64,000 bases of DNA. It comes from Nipponacmea schrenckii (lineage: Eukaryota > Mollusca > Gastropoda > Lottiidae). The first letter of the stretch is position 1, and every line of letters starts with the position of its first letter. Position numbers and translations under genes: made by a program. This document shows positions 12,023 to 24,839 of the stretch, one piece after another. The notes below the pieces were generated by a model. The model saw only the letters and a list, made by a program, of their open reading frames with translations. It did not search any database and had not been told where the DNA came from. The DNA lies in NCBI GenBank assembly GCA_030562195.1, contig CM060199.1, positions 9,506,338 through 9,570,337 of the forward strand. Direction: 5' to 3'.

Positions 12023-15000
12023 AAACTCTTTATTTTACATGGGTCAGAATTAGGCCCTGATGTTCAAAAAGAGAGTGTGAATTTGGGAATCCTAAAGCAA
12101 TTTTGTATCCCAACTTTAACTATGATATCAAATAAGAAAGAAAACACATTTAAGATAGACTAAGCTTGTTATTCTGCTTTCATCAAAAAGGGTGTCTTCT
12201 TACTTCCTTTATTCAACAACAATATTGAACAAAACACAGTGAAGCAGCATTACATATTTAAATAATATAAAATATTTTACTTACAGTATTCATAGTAATC
12301 AATGTTGGATTGAATAATTAATGTCTTTTCCATTAAATATTTTACACTGAATTTTTTGAAAACGAAAGTAAAATTAAATTCTTTTTTTAATGGGGCTGCA
12401 TAATGGGTATGTCATTCAACACTAAGTTAATAACAAGATCAACAGACAACTGAAAATTGGAAATCAATATTTTAGATACCCTGATACTTAAATTTAGCCA
12501 ACCTCTCTACAATTCCTTTAAACATATATTCATTCCATTTGATATATAATAAATGTGTGGCTATTGTTGCAATACAATTATAACAGGAAGTCTTATTTAC
12601 TATTCAGACTCCATGCATAACAATCACATACTAGAATATTGACAATTATAAAACGCTTATATTATACAATTCATATAACACCTTTTTAAATTTAATCTTA
12701 ATCAATATTTAATTTATCATGTGATATTAAAAGTAGCATTACCTAAAACATTTGATCCAATTTATTTTGTGAGAAGAACTGTCAAGGAGGCCTTGTAGAC
12801 AATCTTACATAGGTGAAATGATAAGAAATTTGGGAGGAGGGGAAATGGTGCTGTGGCATTTCTAGAAATCATTTAGCAGAAGGGATAATAAGGGGCCACA
12901 GAATTACCAAGGAGAGGGGCTAACTGATTTAATGATATCAAGTTAAAACTAGGGAGGCCAATGCTGGACCAGTCTGTTCTGGTCCTGCGTAGAAACATCA
13001 TTGATGCTAGGCCTGTCTCAGTTCTCAGTTGAAACACAATTGTTAATTGGTGTAGCCCCCTTTTTCACTTGCAAACAGGTTGCCAGTCATTTATTTGACA
13101 CCCCTTATACTTTAGTGTAACTATCTCTCAATATTATGCAGTGGAAAGTTTTTCAAGTTCATTTCCTAGTTCAGGATGTTTTTTTTTTGGCGGGTTTCTT
13201 TATTCTCAGCCTAGTAGGTACTTCATTTTAAATTTTGAGCAGTTTTAATCTCAACATGTCTTGAAAGAAATAAAGACCATTACAAGTTATTCTTCCTTTA
13301 ATAAAAATAAGTAATATTCTTTTTTTGAAAATGAAAGTACACTGTATATCCTATTAATTATTCTTGGAAAATATAAATACATGTCAATAGTATCTTATTA
13401 CACTGTGAGTATACTCCAATTTACTTTAAATATTTTGAACTATATAATACTTTTTGATTTTTCAACTTATTTCTGAGACAATGATATGAGTGGTCAAACA
13501 GATGAAAACCCTGTCATATATAGAAAAAATAAATAAAGCAATAATATAGAAATACTAAAGTAATAGTTTGGGGTATTTTGAACGAATTATGTGATTTTCT
13601 TTAACATGAGAAGAAAATCCACAGGTTTACCAAGATCCGGCCCCTGTGCAGTAATTAGTAATCAAAAAACTCTGATAGTCCTCACTGGAGTTGTCGACCC
13701 GACCCAGGTTGGGCAGTTAAAGTTGCCAGATGGCTACAACCACATTATTGGTTGCCCAGGCGTCACTGAAATTGCAATCTAGCAGACTGTCCTTGACTGT
13801 AAACAGGGCTCTGGATAAATATAGTATAGACATAGATTCTTCACCTGCTTTGCTCTTTCCTACATTGTAGCTAAACCAGGAAAAACAAAAGTAGTAGAAG
13901 ATGTAAGAAAATTTGAATATACAAAACAACAATGGACTGGCAAGGCTCCAAAACAGTTTCTTATAGATTGGGTACGAAAACATCTCCCAAAATCTGATCC
14001 TCCAAAATATTCCAAAATTCAGCTTAAAATGAACAGATTTAAAAGCAAGTAGGTGGAAATGTTTTAATTTTTAACTTTATTTCCACTTTTATATAACACT
14101 ATTTAAAAACAAAACCAGTTGTCATTGTTCAAAAGTAGGTGAAATTCGCTGGCCTCCTATTGGACTAATCAAGTAGCCATTAAATTTCTAAAAAAGGAAG
14201 AATTTTTTTTATAGGCTCTCATCTCGGTGAGAGTTTCAATTACTTTATGTGGAATATAATTTTAGAGTTCGTATTGATAGAAAGAAAGATGGTGGAATGC
14301 TAGAATTAACACCTGAAATTTTATGTGAATCTGTAAAAGAAGCTGAACAACTGGCATCAACATTAGCTTTATATCATCTGTGTAAGGGCCAGGTAAAGTT
14401 GAAAAATAAACTTCACAAAAATGAATGAAATAGGGGGTTTCCTTGGTTATTTTTAAGTAAAAGCAACAGATTGCCTGATTTAAGAGCTGTAGGATAGTTT
14501 AGTTGATAGAATTTGGAATGTTTGACAATAAGGTGCTTTGGAGTTAAGTCCCCTTCAAGGTATATACAACAATTTCAAGTTGACATAATGTTTATGTGTA
14601 AAGAGTTAGCATATTTTTGTTTTCTATGGAAGTAATTGTTACAAAATCATTTTTCTATTATTTTAAAAAAAAAACGTACACTTTTAGTCGGTGCATCAAT
14701 TATTGCCTCCTCCTTTTCGTGATGTCTGGTTAGAATGGCTGGATGCTGAAAAAACTAAAAAACAAAATGCTATAGATAAGGAAAACAAGGTAAATTTGAC
14801 ATATATGTTCTATGATAGTTTGATCTATATCTAAGAGTGTTGAAAATTGTCAACTTGACCACATTACCTCTTTGCAGAAAAGTATGGGAATATTCTTGGA
14901 CCCCATATCCTGTATTTCCAAATGATCTTAGTGCATTTTTAACATTTTAATTTTCTACAATATCCTATTGCTTAGTTTGCTTCAAGAAACTTGGCCAGTA

Positions 15001-18000
15001 TATTACTTCAAAGCGAAAAACTCATAGTTTGTAGTTTGGATTCATAACAAACATGTTGTGACACATCTCCTATCATGTTCATAATGAGAAGTCTAGTTAA
15101 TATACTTTATAAAATCCATCTTTTAAAATTTGAAGTGATTGATAACAACACTAGGTGTCTATTACTTTTCTAGCCAAGAGACCAATATATATCAAAATTA
15201 ATGAAGAAATTAAAAATAGAAAATAAAAATACTGAAGATGGCGTTGAAGGAAAAGAAAACATTGAGGAGAAAGAATTGACTTGGGAAGATTTGGCTGATG
15301 AAGACATTGTAAGAGTACAATCTGTATAACATTGGCCTATCTCTTAAAAGCACTGGTCAAGACCTTTGCCCTTCTCAAGCCGTGGTATCAGAAATTTCTT
15401 ATCAATTGGAGGGTTTAAGCCCACAGCAACTTATTGCCGAACAGAGGCCAATCCAATCTGATTAAGTTGTGTAGGTGTATGTTTAATGGCAGCATAAAAT
15501 GAAACATTCATCAAAGGTCCTCTAGCGATTGTTTTTTTACTGTGGTTGACGTGCTTTACATCTTCTTTTTTTGGTCATATGATATATTCTACCAATCTAA
15601 TTCTCTGCTCAATGAAAAATTTCCCAATCATAATCATGATATATTAGCTCAGAATACCTGGTGTAAATATCTTGAAATTAAGAAATATGATGCTTTTTTC
15701 CCTAGGATATCAAACCAGAAATGAAGAAAAATAAAAAAGGAAAGAAAGTGAAATTAAAATTGAAATCTGATCAGATATACGATATACTGTCTAATAATCA
15801 GTCTAATGATATATACAGAGAATTATATAGTATACGAGAAAATTTACCCGTATACCAATATAGACAAGTCATTACGGATAAATTATTTCAAAATAACGTC
15901 ATAGTAATAGCTGGTGAAACGGGTAGCGGAAAAAGTACTCAAGTACCACAATTTATTTTAGAGGCAAGTAACTTTATAATACTTGAACATATGAATTAAA
16001 AATTCATTTAAATTATTGAACTGGAATATCATAGTTGTAGAGGTAATTAACAAAATTTATAATTCAATGTTTATTAAAGCAATCATGTCCTTAATAAAAA
16101 GGATATATACTGCTGATAATGATAATATTTTTTGAATATGTTGTTAAGATATTGTACAAAATTTTGGGATAATAATCCAGTAGGATTTCTGTTATTATTT
16201 AGGAACATGACAGTATTATTTCACCTAAATGCTGAATAGATACATTAATGGAAGTGTTTGATCATTTTAATGTCCATGTAAATTTTAATTTCCATATATT
16301 TATTCTTTTCAGGATATGATTCGCAAGGGAGAGGGTGAAAAATGTAACATAATATGTACACAGCCACGTCGTATCTCTGCTATCAGCTTGGCAACGCGTG
16401 TATCACAAGAACTTGGTGAAAATAATCTGGGTTCTAGAGACTCATTATGTGGCTATCAGATACGATTTGAATCTAAGAAAACTATGAATACCAAGTTATT
16501 ATACTGTACTACTGGAGTTATATTACGACAATTACAGAATCAACCAAATTTAGATGATGTTACACATCTTATTATTGATGAGGTCAGTGAGTAGTTTTAT
16601 ACAACCAAATAACTTAAAACCAATTCAAATTTGAATTGTTTTTAATGAAATTTTAATGGTGATTTATCAGTTTTGAAGACATTGATAGCATCGATTCCAC
16701 CATTTCAGTTTTCAGTTAGAATTAATTCTTACAATTTTACTTCAACTAGTAAGTCACAAACACTAAAACTCTTAGATAAATAGTAACCTTATTTTTCAGG
16801 GAATAACTAAAACCAAAGACTTCTGACTGGAAATTGGAATGATATATATTAATGTTATCAGTGTCCTCAATATACTTTTAAAAGTTTAGAAAATGTATTT
16901 ATTGTCCCTTTAATACATACGTTGGTCTGTTCTTTTCTAGGTCCATGAAAGAAGTGTGCAGTCTGATTTTCTATTGATAGTGGTTAAGAAGTTATTATGT
17001 ATTAGACTAGATTTAAAGATTATATTAATGAGTGCTACATTAGATAGTGAAAAATTTTCAACCTATTTCAACCATTGTCCTGTTATAAATATACCTGGGA
17101 GAACATTCCCTGTAGAGGTGTGTAAAATCTTTTACTCAACAACACAGGGCTTGTCCAATATTCTGGAACACTTAAAGGAATAAATATTCAATCGAACTAT
17201 GCGTAATGCCATCTGATAGGAACTCACATCTAGTTATCAATAGCACATTTCAGAATCATAATTTGATGTTCTGTTATCTTGCAATTACCTATTCAGATTA
17301 AAAAATCTTGAATTTTTCTTAGTTATGTTTGCTAGGCTCATTATTGTCAAATTTAACTGTATGAAATACTATAAGAATTTATTTAGATTTTCAATTTATA
17401 GGTGTTTTAAAATGTTTAAGATCTGTTCACCAAAAACAAGCTATTTATCAATGACTATTCCTATTTTATTTCAGATATTTCATGTAGAAGATGTTATAGA
17501 GAACTGTGGGTATATTGTAGATGATGATTCTAAATATTCTTATAATCCTAATCAACTAGTTCAGGTATATAGACATTAATCATTTAAAAATACAAGTTCA
17601 AGGCAAGCTGTAGTTTATCTCAAAGAACTAACAGTGTTCATAGGTTGGTTCGTAAAGTCGTAATGCAATTGAATAAGCCATCTTTTCTCATATTAACAGG
17701 TAGAGTCAGCCAGTTTAGAAGTCACAGTTAAAGGTGGGGAATCAACTAAAATGGGTGTCAATTGGACTAAAGAAAATATATCAAAGATTGATCACGTAAA
17801 TAGTATTTAATTTGATTATATTTTTATTATTTCTATATATGAGTTATTGCCCATGTTATATTTCGTATATGTATATATAAGGATGGATGTTTTGTTTCTG
17901 ATTTTACAAGTAGTGTCTGTAAGACCTGTGGTTCTTCGGGTTAATATTAATTTAAATATTATGAATTATTATTGATTATTTTGATTTATGTTCTAATGTA

Positions 18001-21000
18001 TTGTTTACAAGAAACTAATAATTATTATGTATTGTTTGTAGACAGATTTACCTGGTGATGTTTATAGTTTAAGAACAAGAAATGCCGTGACCAGATTAAA
18101 CCATAATAGAATCAATATGGATTTAATTGTGGTAAGATAATTTTAAGAATTTTCATTTTACTTATTGTCACAATATTTTCATCAAAATATCTGCTTTGTC
18201 TTCACCCAAGATTTATTGTGAAACAAGGCTTGATTTATAAGTAGTTTCATATTTAATTTAGAGAATTTCGTTATTGTAGGATTTGATAAAATATCTAGGA
18301 CACTGTGAACCATATGATAATATGGATGGTGCTATATTGATATTTCTACCGGGTCTCTCTGATATTCAAGAATTAAATGAAATGTTAACAACAGATAGGG
18401 AATTCTCTGATCCTAGAAGGTAAGTTGGTCCTTATTTATGTAATAACTAGAAGAGCTGTAGTATAGTAATTTAGATGTCAAATTGTGGCCATTCTTATAC
18501 TAGTTTGCCTATGAACGTCATTTTTCCTTATTATCTCTGTTGACCCAACAAGAAATTTGGTATAGTGAACAAGTTGTTATGCTTGTAAAATCTCTCTGTG
18601 CCTTTTTATGTCATCTATGATGTTATATTTTCAGGTATCAAATCCTGGCTCTACATTCAGTGTTGTCCTCTGGAGATCAGACTAGAGCCTTTACTATACC
18701 TCCCCCAGGTGTCCGTAAAGTGGTACTAGCTACTAATATAGCTGAAACTGGTATCACTATTCCTGATGTTATATTTGTTATTGATTCTGGCAAGGTGAAG
18801 GAAACCAGGTAAATTGTTTGGAAGATTTGATTTTGTCAGCTTTTTGAAAAAAAAAAAGCAAATGTTGCAGTCTTGGGAAAATTTGTTTCACTGCACACTT
18901 CATGGCATTTCTTAATACATGTATATGTATATATATGTTTAAATTGTAACTCTTGATCTGTATTATTTACAGATATATAGAAACCAAGCAGATGAGTTGT
19001 TTAGAGGAAGTGTTTATAAGTAAAGCTAATGCAAAACAAAGACAAGGTAGAGCTGGTCGAGTACAAAGTGGTTATTGTTTTAGACTGTTTACTAAAGCTA
19101 TGTAAGTGAAAACTCAGAAAAATTTCCTACTCCTCAACTGTATTTTAGTATTGTGTGGAGCACAGGTATATTGTAGAATAAATACTTATTAGAAGCAATT
19201 TATTTTCCAATTTAAAATACTTTTCACTTGTAGGTATAATGATTTTAAAGCGTATACTATACCAGAGATACTACGTGTACCATTAGAAGAGTTATGTTTA
19301 AATATCATGGTAGGTTATAATCTGATACACTTATTGTATGTATAATTTAATTGTGTTTAAATAGGTTATAATATGATTTACCTATTATTACTAAAAGTTT
19401 AGATAATAAACCTCTTTACAATTTTAATATAATAAAACTATTGTATGTATACTTTACTTGTGTTTAAATAGGTTATAATATAATAAACTTATTGTATGTA
19501 TTATTTACTTGTGTTTAAATAGGTTATAATATAATATACTTATTGTATGTATAATTTACTTGTGTTGTAATAGGTTATAATATAATAAACTTATTGTATG
19601 TATAATTTACTTGTGTTTAAATAGGTTATAATATGATAGACTTTTTATTACTAAGAGTTAAGATAACCTCTTTACAATCCCTTTAATAAGCTTTTTTTTT
19701 ACAGAAATGTAATTTTGGAAATCCTGTAGAATTTTTACGTGAAGGACTAGATCCACCTCAAGAATTATCTGTGATACGTGCCATGAATTTATTACGTGAT
19801 GTTGGAGCTTGTGAGGAGGAAGAAAATAAATTGACACCATTAGGTCACCATTTAGCATCCCTTCCAGTTCATGTCAGAATTGGTAAAATGCTGCTATATT
19901 CTGCTGTATTTGGCTGTTTAGAGCAAATTGTAAGTATTTTTCCTTAATTTTCGTTGAGTATTTTATGAAAAATGCTGAAGTGAAAAGCCTTTCTTTTACT
20001 TTTTCTTGTTGGTTATACAATATTATATTAATTAATGCAACTGTTGTTAAATAGGATTCTAAAACATTAAGCCAAGCCTGAAATATATTGTTACTCAAGA
20101 GTTTTCGCAGTTTGTAACTGATTGCAATATTGTTGACTTGTTTTAATTTTATTTTCTAGGCTGTAATAGCAGCTGCTATGACTGATAAATCACCATTTGT
20201 TGTACCATTGGGTAAACGTGAAGGGGCTGATCAGGCTAAACAAAATCTAGCCATGGCTGTTTCAGATCATTTTACTCTCTATAATGCTTATTTAGGGTAA
20301 GTTGACACCATTGGGTACTTATAATTATATAAAAATATTTGGTCTAAGTAGTTTCTGCCACGTACAATGTATAAATAATGTCACGACAGCGAAGTTCACA
20401 GTTGTCGATACCGAGTCGGAGTGAAGCAAAGCATGACCATATTTTAGGTTTTGATGGGAGAGGCAGACGCCATACTGGTTTTAAGTTTGAAACAAGTATG
20501 GCGGATAAGATTTTTTTATTAATTATTTAATTTAATTTTATAACGGGAGTTCAGCTTTAACATCATTTATGGGTATGCAAATATGTTAAGTCAGTACATA
20601 TTTTTGGGCTCTACAAAAATAGAACTACACATTTCCATCCTGTTGTTTATTACAATTATCAAATATAGTAATTCTTACTTTACTTCTCTGTTCAGGTGGA
20701 AACGAGCATCATATACTGGTAGGAATTCAGAAGAGTCTTATTGTAGACAGAATTTTTTAAAACGAAGCACTTTACTAGATATAGAGGTATTTATTCTATT
20801 AGTATAATTTCTTGACCTCATTCCAGATAACTGTTAAAACTATTGTATAATACATCTTAGTTATTTTGAAGTCATTATTGGAGACACAAAGCAAAACATG
20901 GCTATTTTTACAATTTTTTTGTAAATTAAAGTAGGACAATACAAATTTCATGATTTCAGTTAAGATTTGATTTTAATTATGATGGTATTTGAAAGTGAAC

Positions 21001-22612
21001 CACAGGTCAGTCTATTTAAGGTTGCATGGTTCTAAAGACAATGTGTTAGGTAAAAGGCAGTGTACAAGAAATTGTCATAGATGTGCCTTTTTCTTCCAGA
21101 ATGTAAAAGAAGATTTAATAAAGCTGGTAGGCTCTATAGGGTTTGATATCAATTATTCTATAAGTAAAGGAACTGAAAAGACTGATCCAGCAGTAATAGC
21201 TATGGTCAAAGCTATCATAACAGCAGGCTTGTACCCTAATGTTGGGAAAGTAACTCACACACCACTGCCTGATGCTGCTCTATATCCTGATAAAAAACTG
21301 TGTATTGTTGAAACTCAGTATGCTCCAATAGCCATCCACCCATCTTCAGTCAACAGATATATGGAAAATAATGGTTGGGTTATATTCCATGAAAAGGTAG
21401 GACATTTATTTTCTATATATTTGAGTATTTCAGTTTTCAAGCGTGATTATGAGCAGGATTTAAAGCTATTGTGTGATAATTCCCCCTCTTTTAAGCATGA
21501 ACAAATATACACAGACTAGATATTATTGTCAGGCAATAAAAACACCCCTTATAATACAAATGAACTCCTCCAATTATAAATGTTATGTTATTATATTGAT
21601 AGAAAGTATGCACATGTGGAAGAGTTCAATAATGTAAAGGGATGTCAAAAGTTGACGAACACCCTAAATCTAAAAAAATTTCCTGAATGACAAAATCTTT
21701 CAAAATTATGATTCTGAATGTGTTGTCTCTGTCAGGTTAAACTGTCGAGAGTGTATCTACGAGATGTAACTCTTATCTCCCCTTACCCACTCTTATTATT
21801 TGGAGGTGCAATTGATGTTCAACATACACAACAATTAGTTACTATTGACTCTTGGATCAAATTTAAGGTCAGTGAATCTAGTCCCTTAATAGTTTAACCT
21901 TATATAAAATGTAAGTTAAAAAAAAAAAATATCCTAAAAACTGTACTGAAAAGCTGAATGGCAAGATGCTTATAAAAGTTTAAAAAAAAAACAACAACAA
22001 TGTAGCCTACTAATAATCTGGATTGCAAATCGAAATTGAAAGTAACAGTTTGGCAATACATTGGATTCAGCAAATTATTCATATTAGAAAGTAAATCAAT
22101 CAAAATTATGGAAGTATTATATAATATTCTTTCACTTGTTGAACAAATTAGTAATGTCGTTAATTTTCTTTCAGACATACGCTAGAACTGGAGTTATATT
22201 TAAAGAATTACGAAATTTATTGAGTGATTTACTTCAGAAAAAACTAGAATCGCCATCACTTAATTTCTCAGGTGGGTTTAAGCTCTTTAAACATTCTTTT
22301 TGATATTTCTAGAGGTGCTGTATTCTCAAAAATGTAACTTATATACAATCCAGATTTTAGGAATTATTTTTCTTATTGGATAACAACCTTAAGCTTAATC
22401 TTTATTATTGATTGACACATGAATGTTTAAATCATGTTGTTTTTTGGGTATAAGGGAGGATTTGATTCTCCCAAATGTACATGTTCATTTCAAAACTAAT
22501 TTTAAGAACATTGAGAACTATTTTAACCATAAAAATATTTTGTTTTGTAGATAATGAATTGGTGTGTATGATACAGAAACTTTTACAAAGTGAACGAGCT
22601 ACAACAGTTTAA
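3462..22612 (+). CDS. DHX29: DHX29, ATP-dependent DExH-box RNA helicase (29 exons)
   Basis: DHX29 binds the 40S subunit and helps 43S complexes scan structured 5' leaders. Coding exons: 3462-3498, 4578-4654, 4975-5088, 5299-5428, 5828-5970, 6322-6447, 7566-7692, 7988-8224, 13871-14048, 14266-14392, 14688-14789, 15174-15308, 15706-15963, 16313-16582, 16941-17117, 17475-17564, 17700-17795, 18042-18131, 18280-18419, 18635-18808, 18973-19101, 19234-19309, 19705-19929, 20160-20296, 20696-20786, 21100-21396, 21736-21867, 22175-22271, 22551-22612. They sum to 4,074 nt: 1,357 aa plus TAA, close to the vertebrate length (about 1,370). All phases agree. All introns are GT-AG except intron 13 (GC-AG). 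Motifs: Walker [10 protein letters not shown] 581-589, DEVH 686-689, SAT 718-720, [12 protein letters not shown] 917-928, QRQGRAGR 965-972. No catalytic residue is missing. A poly(A) site was not fixed; one AATAAA lies at 23817. Confidence 0.95.
3600..3990. mobile_element. Possible non-autonomous element in DHX29 intron 1
   Basis: The segment is less AT-rich than the flanks and begins near 3620 with GCTGCCAAGTTGGAC. It ends near 3970 with a sequence whose reverse complement is close to that start (CTGCCAAGTCTCAC). It contains a short GC-rich run (agggcccagccgctgcag). Weak terminal symmetry only; no coding capacity. Confidence 0.3.
6056..6252. mobile_element. Palindromic MITE, family A (DHX29 intron 5)
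   Basis: Both ends carry inverted versions of a block ending in a 'tttgcacca' core, with outer ends like 'aaggga..attaagagg' and 'ctctaaacaattcctt'. It belongs to a dispersed family also seen at 16640, 31034, 44330 and 62952. Confidence 0.5.
8712..9838. repeat. 28-bp minisatellite, about 40 copies
   Basis: Unit close to AGATTGAACTCAGGGATGTA plus TTAGAGAA, 28 bp, repeated with frequent point differences (gggaagtattggagat, gggctgtattagacaa). The array lies in DHX29 intron 8 and, on the minus strand, starts inside the last codons of the nested PHYHIP-like gene and runs through its presumed 3' UTR. Confidence 0.9.
9813..12333 (-). CDS. PHYHIPL: PHYHIP/PHYHIPL-like gene nested in DHX29 intron 8
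   Basis: Four exons on the minus strand: 12333-12285, 11804-11515, 11117-10817, 10519-9813. They sum to 1,347 nt (448 aa plus TAA) with matching phases. The last exon resembles the C-terminal domain of PHYHIP and [84 protein letters not shown] and a final CxYCN. Exons 2-3 are beta-rich and sit where relatives have a fibronectin-III domain, but I cannot assign that fold. Vertebrate relatives are about 330-380 aa and bind phytanoyl-CoA hydroxylase; their function is poorly defined. The first exon is the least certain: the frame stays open for about 60 nt upstream without an ATG, and the exon 2 acceptor (gacag) was chosen to keep frame. Confidence 0.72.
12000..12024. repeat. (AAT)n microsatellite
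   Basis: About eight uninterrupted AAT units in the first intron of the nested gene. Confidence 0.9.
12334..13870. other. Rest of DHX29 intron 8, no gene seen
   Basis: AT-rich sequence upstream of the nested gene. The 63-codon frame at 13591-13782 and its antisense shadow at 13717-13983 show no recognisable family and overlap the start of DHX29 exon 9 on the other strand. Confidence 0.6.
13871..15308 (+). CDS. DHX29: DHX29 exons 9-12: dsRNA-binding-like domain and linker
   Basis: Residues about 331-511. Exon 9 begins after the 5.6-kb intron 8 and encodes [21 protein letters not shown], then VRKHLPKS; exon 10 completes the dsRBD-like fold with [14 protein letters not shown]. Exon 11 reads [22 protein letters not shown] and exon 12 [15 protein letters not shown] followed by an acidic tail. 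All are recognisable DHX29-specific blocks, which separates this gene from DHX36, DHX57 and DHX9. Confidence 0.9.
15706..19309 (+). CDS. DHX29: DHX29 exons 13-22: RecA1 and RecA2 helicase core
   Basis: RecA1: Walker [10 protein letters not shown] in exon 13, TQPRRISA in exon 14, the DEVH box split by the exon 14/15 junction (DE|VH), SAT in exon 15. RecA2: FLPGL in exon 19, LALHS and [14 protein letters not shown] in exon 20, QRQGRAGRV in exon 21. Exons 16-18 hold the poorly conserved insert between the two RecA lobes that is typical of DHX29. Exon 13 ends GAG then gcaagt, so intron 13 uses a GC donor; the next exon continues the frame ([15 protein letters not shown]). Confidence 0.92.
16640..16912. 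mobile_element. Degenerate MITE, family A (DHX29 intron 14)
   Basis: The left part has 'gacattgatagcatcgatt' and the right part its inverted relative near 16857 ('tgttatcagtgtcc'), ending in 'ttattgtccctttaa'. Both halves match family A. Confidence 0.4.
19310..19685. repeat. 51-bp minisatellite starting at the DHX29 exon 22 donor
   Basis: Units near 'aggttataatataataaact' plus 'tattgtatgt' and 'ataatttacttgtgtttaaat', about 51 bp, five to six copies, some degraded. The first unit contains the 5' splice site itself (ATG|gtaggttataat); later units read 'aataggttataat'. The array is followed at 19657-19685 by a family A MITE end (cctctttacaatccctttaa). Confidence 0.75.
19705..22612 (+). CDS. 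DHX29: DHX29 exons 23-29: winged helix, ratchet and OB fold
   Basis: Exon 23 encodes [19 protein letters not shown] and [20 protein letters not shown] (winged helix into ratchet). Exon 24 gives [13 protein letters not shown], exons 25-26 [11 protein letters not shown] and [12 protein letters not shown], and exons 26-28 the OB-like part with [22 protein letters not shown] and [19 protein letters not shown]. The protein ends ERATTV and the stop is TAA at 22610-22612. The open frame upstream of exon 26 (20989-21099) is intron read-through, marked off by a good acceptor (ttcttccag). Confidence 0.92.
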
Positions 22613-24839
22613 CCCTTTCACAGTAATAGAATCAAGAAAATTTAAATTATACATAGATTTGAGCAAAGGTAAAGTCCTGCAAAGATATTGAATTGTAAAA
22701 TTATTTATTGTAAGATAGTACATACATCCAAGTTTTTCCTTGGAGAAATTCATCTTTCTTTCTTTGTTATTTCATTAGATGATGGTTGGTTTTAGGGAGA
22801 AAAAATCTGACTGAATGCAATTTGAAGAATTTCAGGACAATGATAGTCAAATAACTTGATTTAGTGAAACAAGAAGCCTCGTGTTCATGAAAGTCTGTCC
22901 ACCAGTCCATGTAAAGCTTTTCACAGAAGGCATTGATTGTCCAATTTAGACAATCAGTTGAATATTGATCAATATTTTGTATCTTAAATACTGGAATCAC
23001 AGGATTATCTAAAAAATAGATCATCACAATATGGATTCTAAATCAGAGTCAAGTGTTCAACTGGGTACTGATAATCTGATACATGTACATCAACACAAGT
23101 GTTGTGGACTTATAAAACACAAAGCAGGAGTCATGAAAGAAAGGATTTAATGGATCTATCTACAAAAACATTGACACATACTACCACATTGTACATAAAA
23201 TAATAATCCCCTAAAATATAATGACTTGGACCTTTTGGCTAATCAATTTATATGCTGTTTGTATCTTGATCTTTGTTTTTTTCTGTTAAATACTTACATT
23301 TACAGTGCAAATTATTGGGACCTTGTTTATGCATGGTGGGGATTTTAAGTATCTACAGTGAAAAAATATGTTGCTCTATGAACAAAGCTATTCTTTAATA
23401 TAATGATAATTTTTTTTTGCTGAAAGTTAATGGGCAATGCAATGAACATATATTACGCGTTTTATAGAATTTCATAAACTATTTTAAATAGCCAAAATAG
23501 TTACAATACTACAAAAAAATATGAGCTTATTTCAAGTTTTCAATTAAAAGCAGAGAAGGACTGTAACACTTATAGCACAAACACCACAACTTGTAAGTTT
23601 TAATTAATCCAACTTTAGCATATTAAATTGATGTAGTGGTTGAAGTGAGGATTACAATAGGAATTCTATCAAGAAACTTAACACAATGATAATAGCATAA
23701 TTTTTGTATAAAATGTAATATTTACAATGAAATTACCCATTTTATGTACACATCTCATTATTAAGAAAATCAAGCAGAATTAACATGATAAACAGAAGAA
23801 CTTAACAATAAAATAAATAATATAATAACATTTCAAATAGTCAGAGGAATTTGCATATTTGTTTAATCTCAAAGAATTCTTGCAACTAGATCATAGTACT
23901 TAATATTCATATTGAGCAGTCTACAAAGTTTAAGCTATATTTGATCTTTCATTGGAACTCTCATTGCCTTAGGTCTCTTTAAATCATATACAAGGATATA
24001 GGCCCATTCTACTGTTGAATCGCTGTATATTGAATGCATTCGTGTCATTAAACAATTTTGAATTTCAGATTGAATTGATGATCAGATTTCTAGACAGTAG
24101 CCTACATGTTTCTATCAATATGTTTGTATGGTACAGAGAACACTGGACACATCAATTAGCACCATATCAATTTTCTAATTCAGACATCTGTGGTTCCTGC
24201 AATACCACTAGGCCCTAAGCAGACTTTGTTGAAGTTATCAGAAAAAGAAAACTTATATAGTGTATATTGATGTTACCAGTGTTCCAGATAAACATACAAG
24301 CAGATGCATAGGTAATAACAACGGCCCACACATGCCTTGTTTACAAATAATATTCATCCTAACTATACTTGATCTTACCCTTCAAGGTAGAGCCAGCTTG
24401 CAATATCACATTTTCTATTAAAATAGTAATTTCTCAAATTCTTTTGGACTGAGAATGAAATATAACTATATTTTATTATCATGTTACATTATACACCAAG
24501 TTGATTTGGTGAATATGAGCCAGTATTCTTCAGTCCAATACAACAATAAAACATTTGTTTCCTCTATAGTATACTACATATATACATTATTCCATATCTT
24601 ACAATAACAATTTTAAAACAAAAGATAAATAAAACTAACTTTCAAATCAAAGAACTTCAAATCAACTTACGACCCATGCAGTTGTTTATATATATCAAAT
24701 TGCTTTAGATTTGGACCAATCTTTTATCACATAATTGTATTTAAAGAATGCATATTAAGTATATTAATCACAAACCTGTGTAAAGAGTTTAAGATTTTTG
24801 TAAAATTACATTCAACACCTACTTTTAGAATTATATGAA

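Noticed and set aside
20989..21099. Extension of the DHX29 frame upstream of exon 26
   Set aside because: Intron read-through; a strong acceptor at 21099 and family alignment place the exon start at 21100.
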